Source: Desulfovibrio sp.
Lineage (GTDB): Bacteria; Desulfobacterota; Desulfovibrionia; Desulfovibrionales; Desulfovibrionaceae
Direction of reading: 5' to 3'
NCBI GenBank assembly: GCA_028708195.1
Contig: JAQVZK010000168.1
Span: 1-5,535, forward strand
Length of the DNA: 5,535 nt
The notes beneath the pieces were generated by a model, which saw only the letters and a list, made by a program, of their open reading frames with translations, did not search any database and was not told where the DNA came from. The first letter of the stretch is position 1; each line of letters starts with the position of its first letter. Shown piece after piece: positions 1 to 5,463 of the stretch. Made by a program: the position numbers and the translations under genes.

Positions 1-30
1 ATCCAGACCGATACGGCATATTCTTTTCAT
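1..30 (-). CDS. Start of an unidentified gene, cut by the left edge
   Basis: Read on the minus strand, an ATG at 30-28 opens ten codons, MKRICRIGLD, that run off the window. The start is chosen because a full GGAGG ribosome binding site lies six bases upstream (plus-strand 37-41) and because the gene would be divergent from the large plus-strand gene across a 471-base spacer. Ten residues are too few to name a family, and no function is proposed. The short basic start could be a cytosolic N-terminus or the beginning of a signal or membrane segment. The leader in front of it is unusually structured (see 31-150). The call would fail if a stop codon lies just outside the window. Confidence 0.55.
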   Translation of the reverse strand, partial: MKRICRIGLD

Positions 31-36
31 GGCCCG

Positions 37-41
37 CCTCC
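37..41 (-). promoter_or_regulatory. Ribosome binding site of the left-edge gene
   Basis: On the minus strand this reads GGAGG, six bases before the ATG at 30. It matches the anti-Shine-Dalgarno core perfectly and is the main support for a real gene leaving the left edge. It sits inside a GGCGGGCC-containing stretch that can pair with two upstream C-rich segments. Confidence 0.6.
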
Positions 42-86
42 AAATTTAAGCACATACCTATGCGCTTTGGTACTTAAGATACCGGA

Positions 87-101
87 GAGCCTATCAGGCT
101 C
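87..101. repeat. Small perfect hairpin (6-bp stem, 3-nt loop)
   Basis: GAGCCT at 87-92 and AGGCTC at 96-101 are perfect inverted repeats around ATC. No T-run follows on either strand, so it is not a terminator. It fits as an internal helix in the leader of the minus-strand gene. Confidence 0.4.
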
Positions 102-337
102 CTTGGGGGCGGGTCTATCCCATCAGATTTGATCTCACCGGGCGGGCCCACTCAAGCGCTTTCATAAGGTCACTCTTTTTGTTTGCGTGCCACCATGTTG
201 CTTTTGCCCGTAAAAAGGCTCCATTCCTGCTTTTGATAAATTCCTTTTGTTAAAGCAGCCCCTTGTCCGGCGCGCTTTGCCAACAAATACTCCCCCAATT
301 ATTGAAACTGAGTGATGCGGCATTTCCCTGCCTAGAA

Positions 338-388
338 CATGTGGCGCGCACCCCAAGGCTGGCGGCTGCGCAGGGGAGTGCCCACATG
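338..388. repeat. Imperfect long hairpin in the divergent spacer
   Basis: CATGTGG (338-344) pairs perfectly with CCACATG (382-388). After a three-base bulge, GCAC (348-351) pairs with GTGC (378-381), and CCC (352-354) pairs with GGG (374-376) past one bulged A. The loop is about 19 bases (355-373). No T-run follows, so a terminator is unlikely. It lies upstream of the candidate promoter at 418 and could be a protein-binding dyad, part of an RNA, or chance pairing in GC-rich DNA. Confidence 0.25.
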
Positions 389-417
389 CAAAGCCAAACT
401 TCCCTAAGTTCAGGTGT

Positions 418-446
418 TTGACGCAAACGTTGCCCCGATGTATTGT
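418..446 (+). promoter_or_regulatory. Candidate sigma70-type promoter for the large gene
   Basis: TTGACG (418-423, five of six bases of the -35 consensus) is followed after exactly 17 bases by TATTGT (441-446, four of six of the -10 consensus). Transcription would start near 453, giving a leader of about 49 bases before the GTG at 502. An ATTGTCACAAAT segment (442-453) with a TTGT-C-ACAA dyad overlaps the -10 and could be an operator. The TTG at 418 is also in frame with the large gene, so an automatic caller could wrongly take this -35 box for a start codon. Confidence 0.4.
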
Positions 447-465
447 CACAAATGGTTTATTCCAT

Positions 466-485
466 CCGCCGCAGGGCGGCTTTTT
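466..485 (+). terminator. Short hairpin plus five T in the leader: attenuator-like
   Basis: GCCGC (468-472) pairs with GCGGC (476-480) around AGG and is followed at once by TTTTT (481-485). An alternative register is CCGCC (466-470) with GGCGG (475-479). A GC-only stem followed directly by a T-run is the layout of an intrinsic terminator. It lies between the candidate promoter and the ribosome binding site, ending two bases before AAGGAG. It could terminate transcripts entering from upstream, act as an attenuator early in the gene's own leader, or be inactive because the stem is only five base pairs. Confidence 0.4.
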
Positions 486-487
486 GC

Positions 488-493
488 AAGGAG
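488..493 (+). promoter_or_regulatory. Ribosome binding site that sets the GTG start at 502
   Basis: AAGGAG lies eight bases upstream of GTG at 502. No comparable SD lies in front of the TTG at 418 or the in-frame GTG at 493, which overlaps this SD. An out-of-frame ATG GCG TGA (497-505) begins within the spacer and its stop overlaps the true start codon. It could give a start-stop mini-ORF, though its spacing to the SD is only three bases. Confidence 0.65.
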
Positions 494-501
494 TGCATGG
501 C

Positions 502-3500
502 GTGAGCTTCGTATGGCGTGGCATCTACTTTGACAAGCAGGACAGGGACATCCTTGTTCTTGTTAATCGCATTCTGGAGTCTGACAACAAGCCTTCGGAC
601 AACAGCCTTTTTGACCCCAGCCTGCACCCGCACGGTATCAAGGAACTTGTCGCAACGCCTGTTTCGCGTATGGCCTATGCCGTTATCAATCTTTTGCGCA
701 ATCTTCAGGCCGGGCGCACCCAGGCCAGAGACCGTCTGCTGGCATTGCAAACCCTGTACGATGAAGTGCTCAACAGCGCGCACTCGTCACTGCGCCGCAA
801 CACGGCGCGCGTGCTCATGCAGATTATGAAAAGCATCGTGCGCGCCCATGATAATCCGCAGGAGCAGCTTGAGCTGGCGCACGACTTTCGCCGTACGGTT
901 CAGGGCACGCCCCGCGTTGTTCGACGCATGCTGGCACGGTACCATCTGCCAGAAATGCCCGAAGCCTGGAACCAGCTTGCCTTTGACGACCATGTGTACG
1001 ATGCCAACACCAAGGGCCGCAAAAGCCCGACCCACCTTATCATGGATGCCTGGATCAAGGGGCTGCGTTCACTGACGGTGGCCTATGAATACTGGGTGCA
1101 GCCTGACGCCGCGCGTGAAATCCTGCGCGCCGCCGAAATCACGGGCATCGACGTGCGCATTGGCCTGGAGTTTCAGGTTCCATTTTATGGCCGGTTTGTG
1201 AGCCTGTTCTGGATACCGCGCGGCTTCAGTTCTGACGAAGATTTTTTGGAGTTTTTGCACAGCCCCAAAGTTGCCGAAATGATGAAACGTGGCAGGGAAG
1301 TGCTGCGCTGGAGGCGTGACCGCGTGCTCCACTGCCTCTCTGTGTGGAACGAACACCAGCGCCCCAAGATGGGAGCCGCCTGGGAAGTGGAGATTCCAGA
1401 ACTGCCAGCAGAAGAGTTTTTGCGCTTTGTGGGCCGCGGGCAGGCCAGCAGCCTGCACCTGGCTGAAGGGCTGCACCGCCATGTGCAACCCGCCTTACGC
1501 CAACGCGCCGCAAGACTTGCCGAAGTGGATGACGCCGCCTCGCGCGCGGAACTGGCGGTGCTTGAACACCTGGGCCCAGAACATATCGCCGAGGAGTGGC
1601 TTTCTGCAGCACTGCACCCGGAACTGCCCGACCTGGATAGCCCGCCCGCTTCAGATGAAATGCCGCACCTCATGCGGCTCACCATGTTTGAACTTACGCG
1701 CGAACTGGCCGAACTTACGCCCGGTTATCGCCTTGTGCTCTGTACCTCTGCCCTGAGCGTCGAAGACGTGGCGGAGCTTTTGTGGGATGCCAAGGGCAAT
1801 ATCACCCATCTGGAAATCTTCAACATGAAGAGCTGGATGGAGCGTCAGCAGGCCAACCTCAAGCCCATCAGCGAGTTGCAGCAGGCATTCAATGAAGGGC
1901 TCGGCCCCCGCGTCAAGCAGATGATCCGTCAGATGGCGCGCCGCATGCGCACCGTGGACGAAGAAAGGGCCGCCAAATTTCGCGACATACTGCACAACGT
2001 GCCCAAACTGTGGGAGCACTATCGCCACAAGCCTCTGGGCTCACGCCTGGGCACCAGCTCCGCCAGCCGCATCACCTACGGCATGGGCTTTGTTATCAAG
2101 GACACCCTGCCCAAAGGCCGCTTTACAGCCCTTAAAGGCAAGGGGCAGCAGCAGTTTGAAATTCCCATATGCTCGCCGGTAGAAGAAGTTTACAGCTACG
2201 CCAAACCGCGCAATCCCTCTGCCTGGCAACGGCTGGCCGCCGGTCTGCGCTGGGTGCCAGGTTGCCGTCATCTGGGTATGGAGCGCCGCAAAACCTGGAA
2301 AACAGCCAGCGAAGATTTTCGCGTCTGCGGGCAGGGCAACGTCGTTAACCTCGGCGGGCTCGGCCTGGCAACAGGCAATAACCTGCTGGGCAAAAAACAG
2401 CAGGACAACAAGGGACGCCCCGGCTTCAACTATCTGAACAGCTCCTTCTGCAATTGCCTCAAGGTGCTGCTGGGGTTTGTGCCAGCCTTTTTCTCCTTTT
2501 TATACACACAGGACTGGTGGGTGCTCGCCTGGGGCGGCAGCTTTATCTGGTTTGGCATCACGGGCGTACGCAATGTGGTGCAAATGGTTCTGGCTGCCAA
2601 GGGTGCCACAAGGGATACCCTGCTCCACTGGAGAGATCAGGTCAGTGTAAGCCGCTTGTGCGACTCGCTCATGTACACGGGCATTTCTGTCCTCCTGCTG
2701 GAAGTGATGGTGCGCGTGTGGCTGCTGGACAGAACAATGGGCATAACAGTGGCGCAAAGCCCCTGGATAGTCTTTACGGTTTTAAGCATCATCAATGGCT
2801 TCTATATCTGCGCGCATAACGTCTTTCGCGGTTTTCCCAAAGAGGCCGCCATCGGCAACCTCTTCCGCAGCGTACTGGCCATTCCGATGTCATCTTCCTA
2901 TAATTCCCTTCTGTATTTCGGCCTTGGGGCTTTGGGGGTCGCCAATCCTGAGATTTATTTGGTGCCCAGCGCGGCCGTGGTGTCGAAAATGGCGTCGGAT
3001 ACTGTGGCCGCCCTCATCGAAGGCTACGCAGACAGCCAGGTGAACCTGCGCATGCGCCGCTGGGACTACAGAAGCAAACTCAATAGCCTCTTTGACTGCT
3101 ACACCCGGCTGGAACTGCTGTTCCCCCACGAAGACGCCCTTATCAAACTGGCGCGCCCCGGCGGGCTCCAGGGCAGCGGGGGAGCCAAGGGCAAAGAACT
3201 GGAGCGGGCCTTCATCGTCAATGCCCTTGACCTTATGTACATCTGGTTCTACCAGCCCAGAGCACAGGACGCTTTCAGGCAGATTGCGCGCTCCATGCCA
3301 GAGGCCGACCGCAATGTGCTGGCACGGTCACAGCTTGTACTGACGCGCGAACGGGAGATCAGCCAGCTTCTTGTGGATGGATTGCTGGGACGTAACTTCT
3401 CCCGACCCCTGGCCTTCTTCCTTGATAAACGCAAAGCCTACCTGCGCAGCCTGACCCGTATGTGCCGCCCCGGCAAGATTAAAGAACCCGGCGGATCTCG

Positions 3501-3510
3501 CCCACTGTAG
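502..3510 (+). CDS. Large membrane protein of unknown function with a possible degenerate PHP-like barrel
   Basis: I recognise no named family. From GTG 502, chosen for the AAGGAG eight bases upstream, the protein has 1002 residues. Residues 1 to about 640 are soluble, with alternating hydrophobic strands and helices that suggest an alpha/beta barrel: H178-x3-D182 with LTVAYEYW (191-198), then GIDVRIGLEF (215-224), VSLFWIP (233-239), VLHCLSVWNEHQ (275-286), LVLCTSALS (411-419) and ITHLEIFN (434-441). The GIxVxIGxEF unit resembles the 'gI.vi.G.Ei' motif of PHP metal-dependent hydrolases, but no HxH motif is seen, so any PHP identity is tentative. A glycine-rich NVVNLGGLGLATGNN segment (613-627) precedes five or six hydrophobic segments at about 656-669, 674-698, 722-742, 755-774, 787-812 and 813-839. 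Residues 840-1002 are soluble and end in a basic tail. No signal peptide is visible. It appears monocistronic, with a terminator-like repeat downstream. Rare arginine codons (AGG, AGA, CGA, CGG) suggest modest expression. The reading frame is certain and the function is unknown. Confidence 0.9.
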   Translation: MSFVWRGIYFDKQDRDILVLVNRILESDNKPSDNSLFDPSLHPHGIKELVATPVSRMAYAVINLLRNLQAGRTQARDRLLALQTLYDEVLNSAHSSLRRNTARVLMQIMKSIVRAHDNPQEQLELAHDFRRTVQGTPRVVRRMLARYHLPEMPEAWNQLAFDDHVYDANTKGRKSPTHLIMDAWIKGLRSLTVAYEYWVQPDAAREILRAAEITGIDVRIGLEFQVPFYGRFVSLFWIPRGFSSDEDFLEFLHSPKVAEMMKRGREVLRWRRDRVLHCLSVWNEHQRPKMGAAWEVEIPELPAEEFLRFVGRGQASSLHLAEGLHRHVQPALRQRAARLAEVDDAASRAELAVLEHLGPEHIAEEWLSAALHPELPDLDSPPASDEMPHLMRLTMFELTRELAELTPGYRLVLCTSALSVEDVAELLWDAKGNITHLEIFNMKSWMERQQANLKPISELQQAFNEGLGPRVKQMIRQMARRMRTVDEERAAKFRDILHNVPKLWEHYRHKPLGSRLGTSSASRITYGMGFVIKDTLPKGRFTALKGKGQQQFEIPICSPVEEVYSYAKPRNPSAWQRLAAGLRWVPGCRHLGMERRKTWKTASEDFRVCGQGNVVNLGGLGLATGNNLLGKKQQDNKGRPGFNYLNSSFCNCLKVLLGFVPAFFSFLYTQDWWVLAWGGSFIWFGITGVRNVVQMVLAAKGATRDTLLHWRDQVSVSRLCDSLMYTGISVLLLEVMVRVWLLDRTMGITVAQSPWIVFTVLSIINGFYICAHNVFRGFPKEAAIGNLFRSVLAIPMSSSYNSLLYFGLGALGVANPEIYLVPSAAVVSKMASDTVAALIEGYADSQVNLRMRRWDYRSKLNSLFDCYTRLELLFPHEDALIKLARPGGLQGSGGAKGKELERAFIVNALDLMYIWFYQPRAQDAFRQIARSMPEADRNVLARSQLVLTREREISQLLVDGLLGRNFSRPLAFFLDKRKAYLRSLTRMCRPGKIKEPGGSRPL

Positions 3511-3511
3511 A

Positions 3512-3530
3512 GCGGCTTTCCTGAAGCCGC
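3512..3530 (+). terminator. Hairpin directly after the stop codon, no T-run
   Basis: GCGGCTT (3512-3518) and AAGCCGC (3524-3530) form a perfect 7-bp stem with loop TCCTG, starting one base after the TAG of the large gene. The following bases, GCGTCT, do not make a T-run, so it is a poor intrinsic terminator alone. It may protect the 3' end of the transcript or act together with the larger repeat at 3604. Confidence 0.4.
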
Positions 3531-3603
3531 GCGTCTAAGACTGCCACTGCCTCAAAGTTGCTCTGATTCTGGCTGTTTTTAGCACAGTTTTGGATGTCGC
3601 ATA

Positions 3604-3672
3604 AAGCGGCCCTTTTCATGAGAGATGCGTATGCGTGCGTACTCAATCGGTATGAAAAGGGCCGCTTCTTTT
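3604..3672 (+). terminator. Terminator-like 16-bp inverted repeat with T-rich tail
   Basis: AAGCGGCCCTTTTCAT (3604-3619) and its exact complement (3652-3667) form a perfect 16-bp stem around a 32-base spacer, followed by CTTTT (3668-3672). This is a reasonable terminator for the large gene, 94 bases after its stop. The spacer is unusually long and holds repeated TGCGT units (3626-3641), so the repeat might instead bound a small element or form the 3' end of a small RNA. On the minus strand the tail is only TTTAT, so it is weaker in that direction. Confidence 0.55.
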
Positions 3673-3852
3673 GCCTCGCGCCAAATCTGTAATGTAGATC
3701 TGCTGGCAAAGTAGAAGATACCGATAATAGATGCGCTCTGACAGGTGCTGCCACGTGCGATGCGTTCTGCTTGGCAAATAGCACGGCGATGCCCGGCAAG
3801 TCAGATTGGTAGTGTGGGCGATATCGAACGTAACGACCACAGCTATCTATAC

Positions 3853-3858
3853 TATAAT
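3853..3858 (+). promoter_or_regulatory. Isolated perfect -10 box (TATAAT)
   Basis: TATAAT occurs here, preceded by an overlapping TATACT. No good -35 lies 16-18 bases upstream (GTAACG at 3830-3835 is the 17-base candidate). If active it would start a transcript near 3865, about 300 bases before the dehydrogenase start, giving either a long leader or a small RNA. The evidence is weak. Confidence 0.2.
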
Positions 3859-3952
3859 GGTTGTATCTTGCGGTGTTACGCTTGATGGATAGTCGGTAGT
3901 TGTTTGTTGTCACGGTTTAAATTTTTTGGGTGAACAATCAATCAATGTAGTA

Positions 3953-3970
3953 TTGTGCAAAAAAGAACAA
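3953..3970 (+). promoter_or_regulatory. Rex-like or other dyad operator candidate
   Basis: TTGTGCAAAAAAGAACAA is an 18-base near-dyad: TTGTGC against GAACAA, five of six positions symmetric. It has the length and TTGTG...ACAA ends of the operator class bound by the NADH-sensing repressor Rex, whose consensus is close to TTGTGAAATAATTCACAA (13 of 18 positions agree). A second TTGTG-starting 18-mer at 3982-3999 agrees equally well but is less symmetric. Rex control of an alcohol dehydrogenase would make metabolic sense. AT-rich DNA gives such matches readily, so this is a candidate only. Confidence 0.3.
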
Positions 3971-4039
3971 AACTTATTTAGTTGTGTAAAAATGTACATT
4001 CAAATTAAAGTAAATATTATTCAAAAGTGTTGTGTAATC

Positions 4040-4053
4040 AGCTTCTGGAAGCT
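4040..4053. promoter_or_regulatory. 14-base dyad, possible operator
   Basis: AGCTTC (4040-4045) and GAAGCT (4048-4053) are perfect inverted repeats around TG. The dyad lies 28 bases upstream of the TTGACA box, a usual position for an activator or repressor site. I do not recognise the binding protein. Confidence 0.25.
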
Positions 4054-4080
4054 TGCAATGGAATTTTCTATGCGGTACTC

Positions 4081-4107
4081 TTGACATAAAGGATGCTTAC
4101 TTATCAC
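4081..4107 (+). promoter_or_regulatory. Candidate promoter of the alcohol dehydrogenase
   Basis: TTGACA (4081-4086) is a perfect -35 box. The best -10 nearby is TATCAC (4102-4107), only 15 bases away and four of six bases of consensus. The hexamer at the 17-base spacing (TCACTG) is poor. A promoter with a good -35 and a weak, misplaced -10 often depends on an activator. Transcription would start near 4114, giving a leader of about 50 bases. A sigma54-like GG-N10-GC (4060-4073) is present but otherwise matches poorly. Confidence 0.35.
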
Positions 4108-4117
4108 TGCGGTACAT

Positions 4118-4143
4118 ATACAAAGCATTTAAATGTGTTGTAT
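4118..4143. promoter_or_regulatory. 26-base imperfect palindrome between promoter and ribosome binding site
   Basis: ATACAA (4118-4123) and TTGTAT (4138-4143) flank the perfect palindrome CATTTAAATG (4126-4135). Only the two base pairs between these blocks break the symmetry, so 11 of 13 pairs match. It starts just after the predicted transcription start and ends 12 bases before the SD. That position suits a repressor operator or a 5' hairpin that stabilises the mRNA. The half-site order (ACAA...TTGT) is the reverse of a Rex site. Confidence 0.45.
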
Positions 4144-4155
4144 CCGCATAACGTC

Positions 4156-4160
4156 AGGAG
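4156..4160 (+). promoter_or_regulatory. Ribosome binding site of the alcohol dehydrogenase
   Basis: AGGAG lies six bases upstream of ATG 4167 and decides this start over the internal ATGs at codons 8 and 10, which lack a comparable SD. Confidence 0.7.
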
Positions 4161-4166
4161 TCGCAT

Positions 4167-5366
4167 ATGAGTACTGAGCTTAAGAGCATGCACATGGGAC
4201 AAATCACTTCCTTCTTCATCCCCAATGTTACTCTTGTGGGTGAAGGGTGTTCCAAAGAGATCCCTCTTCGTCTCAAGAACATTGGCGGCAGCAAACCTCT
4301 TATCGTTACTGACCAAGGCATCGTAAAGGCTGGTATTCTGAAAGTTATTACGGATATTCTTGATGCCGCCAAAATGAAGTACGCCATTTTTGACCAAACT
4401 GTGCCCAATCCCACAGACAAGAATGTGGATGCCGCTTTTGGAATGTATAAGAAGGAAAAATGCGACAGCATCATCACCCTTGGCGGCGGCAGCTCGCATG
4501 ACTGCGGTAAGGGTGTGGGCTTTCTTGCCGGTAACGGCGGCAAAATTCATGATTATGAAGGTGTGGACAAATCCGCCAACCCCTTTCCTCCCTATGTGGC
4601 CGTAAACACCACGGCGGGCACAGCTTCTGAAATGACGCGTTTTTGCATCATCACCGATACGTCACGTAAGGTGAAGATGGCCATTGTTGACTGGCGTTGC
4701 ACCCCTGGTGTTGCCATTGACGACCCCATCCTCATGATGGGCATGCCCCCGGCCCTCACCGCAGCCACTGGCATGGATGCCTTGACTCACGCTGTTGAAG
4801 CCTATGTTTCCACCGCTGCCACCCCCATGACCGACGCCTGCGCCGAAAAGGCAATGGAATTTATCAATCGTTATCTGCGTCGCGCTGTGGCCAATGGTCA
4901 GGACAAGGAAGCCCGTGAAGGCATGTGTTATGCCCAGTATCTGGCCGGTATGGCTTTTAACAACGCCAGCCTTGGGCACGTTCACGCTATGGCGCATCAG
5001 CTGGGTGGTTTCTATGACCTGCCCCACGGCGAATGTAACGCCATCCTGCTGCCCTACGTGTGCGAATACAACCGCATCGCCACTCGTCGCCGTTTTGGCC
5101 GCATTGCTCGCCTGCTTGGTGAAATCACCGACGGCATCAGCTCTGATGAAGCTTCCAAGAAGGCCATTGCCGCCATCAACACCCTGTCTGCGGACGTGGG
5201 TATTCCTGAAGGCCTGAAGGCCCTTGGCAAAAAGTACGGCAAGGAAGTGAAGGAATCCGACATTCCCACCATGACGGCCAACGCGCAGAAAGACGCTTGC
5301 GGCCTGACGAATCCACGCACCATGACTGACGCTGCGGTAGCCGCGATATACAAGGCCGCCATGTAA
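4167..5366 (+). CDS. Iron-dependent (group III) alcohol dehydrogenase
   Basis: This cytoplasmic NAD(P)-dependent enzyme of 399 residues interconverts primary alcohols and aldehydes. It is in the size range of family members such as FucO and the Bacillus methanol dehydrogenases. The N-terminal dinucleotide-binding domain (about 15-195) has the GGGSSHDCGKG nucleotide loop (106-116) and TTAGTASE (148-155). The C-terminal helical domain holds the metal site, by analogy with FucO: D204 and H208 in GMDALTHAVEAY, H273 in HAMAH and H287 in PHGECNAILLP, with H277 as the expected catalytic histidine. All four ligands are present, so the enzyme should be active. The exact substrate (ethanol, methanol, a diol) cannot be read from the sequence. 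It stands alone behind a long AT-rich regulatory region and ends at a strong terminator. All 15 arginines use CGT or CGC, a sign of high expression. In Desulfovibrio such enzymes commonly support growth on ethanol. Confidence 0.96.
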   Translation: MSTELKSMHMGQITSFFIPNVTLVGEGCSKEIPLRLKNIGGSKPLIVTDQGIVKAGILKVITDILDAAKMKYAIFDQTVPNPTDKNVDAAFGMYKKEKCDSIITLGGGSSHDCGKGVGFLAGNGGKIHDYEGVDKSANPFPPYVAVNTTAGTASEMTRFCIITDTSRKVKMAIVDWRCTPGVAIDDPILMMGMPPALTAATGMDALTHAVEAYVSTAATPMTDACAEKAMEFINRYLRRAVANGQDKEAREGMCYAQYLAGMAFNNASLGHVHAMAHQLGGFYDLPHGECNAILLPYVCEYNRIATRRRFGRIARLLGEITDGISSDEASKKAIAAINTLSADVGIPEGLKALGKKYGKEVKESDIPTMTANAQKDACGLTNPRTMTDAAVAAIYKAAM

Positions 5367-5382
5367 CGTTTGGTATACAGTT

Positions 5383-5399
5383 ACCCTGCCCGTCAGGGT
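5383..5399 (+). repeat. Small hairpin just before the main terminator
   Basis: ACCCTG (5383-5388) and CAGGGT (5394-5399) form a 6-bp stem with loop CCCGT, 16 bases after the dehydrogenase stop. It directly abuts the large stem at 5400, so the transcript could end in two stacked hairpins. It has no T-run of its own beyond the single T at 5400. Confidence 0.35.
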
Positions 5400-5445
5400 T
5401 CAGCATAACGAAAGGTCGCCATTCGGCGACCTTTCGTTATGCTGA
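5400..5445. terminator. Perfect 21-bp stem, probable two-way terminator
   Basis: Bases 5400-5420 are the exact reverse complement of 5425-5445, with a four-base ATTC loop. The core GGTCGCC/GGCGACC is flanked by AAA on the left and TTT on the right, giving a GC-rich stem next to a short T stretch on both strands (TTTCGTT). It lies 33 bases after the dehydrogenase stop and 18 bases past the stop of the probable convergent gene. That suits shared termination of two converging transcripts. The T-run is interrupted, so efficiency rests on the long stem. Confidence 0.75.
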
Positions 5446-5463
5446 TGAAAAATTGCGCTTTGC

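Larger units (their letters stand above)
31..150 (-). promoter_or_regulatory. Structured leader that could mask the ribosome binding site
   Basis: Seen directly: plus-strand 31-38 (GGCCCGCC) and 141-148 (GGCGGGCC) are perfect 8-base inverted repeats, and 33-38 also pairs with 108-113 (GGCGGG). In the minus-strand transcript the SD-overlapping segment could therefore pair with either of two upstream C-rich segments. Between them lie a perfect GAGCCT/AGGCTC hairpin (87-101) and a bulged stem pairing 40-44 with 66-70 and 50-55 with 60-65, which reaches into the SD region. Mutually exclusive pairings around an SD are typical of translational switches. I recognise no known riboswitch class (no cobalamin, SAM, glycine, c-di-GMP or fluoride core seen). 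GC-rich DNA gives such pairs by chance fairly often, so this is a suggestion only. Confidence 0.3.
3673..4166 (+). other. Long regulatory gap before the alcohol dehydrogenase
   Basis: No credible gene is seen in this stretch. The frames that stay open on the minus strand (3479-3913) lack an SD and cross the terminator-like repeat. The left part (3673-3900) is of mixed composition and holds only a perfect TATAAT. The right part is very AT-rich: 3961-4020 has 10 G or C in 60 bases. It contains three TTGTG elements (3953, 3982, 4030), a GAAGCT/AGCTTC dyad (4040-4053), TTGACA (4081-4086), a repeated TGCGGTAC (4071-4078 and 4108-4115) and a long palindrome (4118-4143). The layout fits a multi-input promoter region for a regulated, strongly expressed gene. 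Confidence 0.6.

Noticed and set aside
233..305. Other promoter-like pairs on the plus strand (TTGATA at 233; TTGCCA 277-282 with TATTGA 300-305)
   Set aside because: TTGATA has no fitting -10, and the second pair has a -10 with only three of six consensus bases. The pair at 418-446 is better and closer to the gene.
162..524. Open frame of 120 codons on the minus strand
   Set aside because: It has no SD, overlaps the promoter, hairpin and start of the large gene, and gives a Cys- and Pro-rich translation without domain character.
3479..3913. Open frame of 144 codons on the minus strand in the long gap
   Set aside because: It would start at GTG with no SD, crosses the terminator-like inverted repeat and the 3' end of the large gene, and shows no recognisable motif.
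4059..4074. Sigma54-type promoter (GG-N10-GC)
   Set aside because: Only the TGG, the GC and a couple of other bases fit; TGGCAC and TTGC are not otherwise matched. A chance hit is likely, and no activator gene is visible.
3826..4166. Mobile element or attachment site in the AT-rich stretch
   Set aside because: No transposase or integrase fragment, terminal inverted repeat pair or target duplication was seen. The AT-richness is explained as a promoter region.
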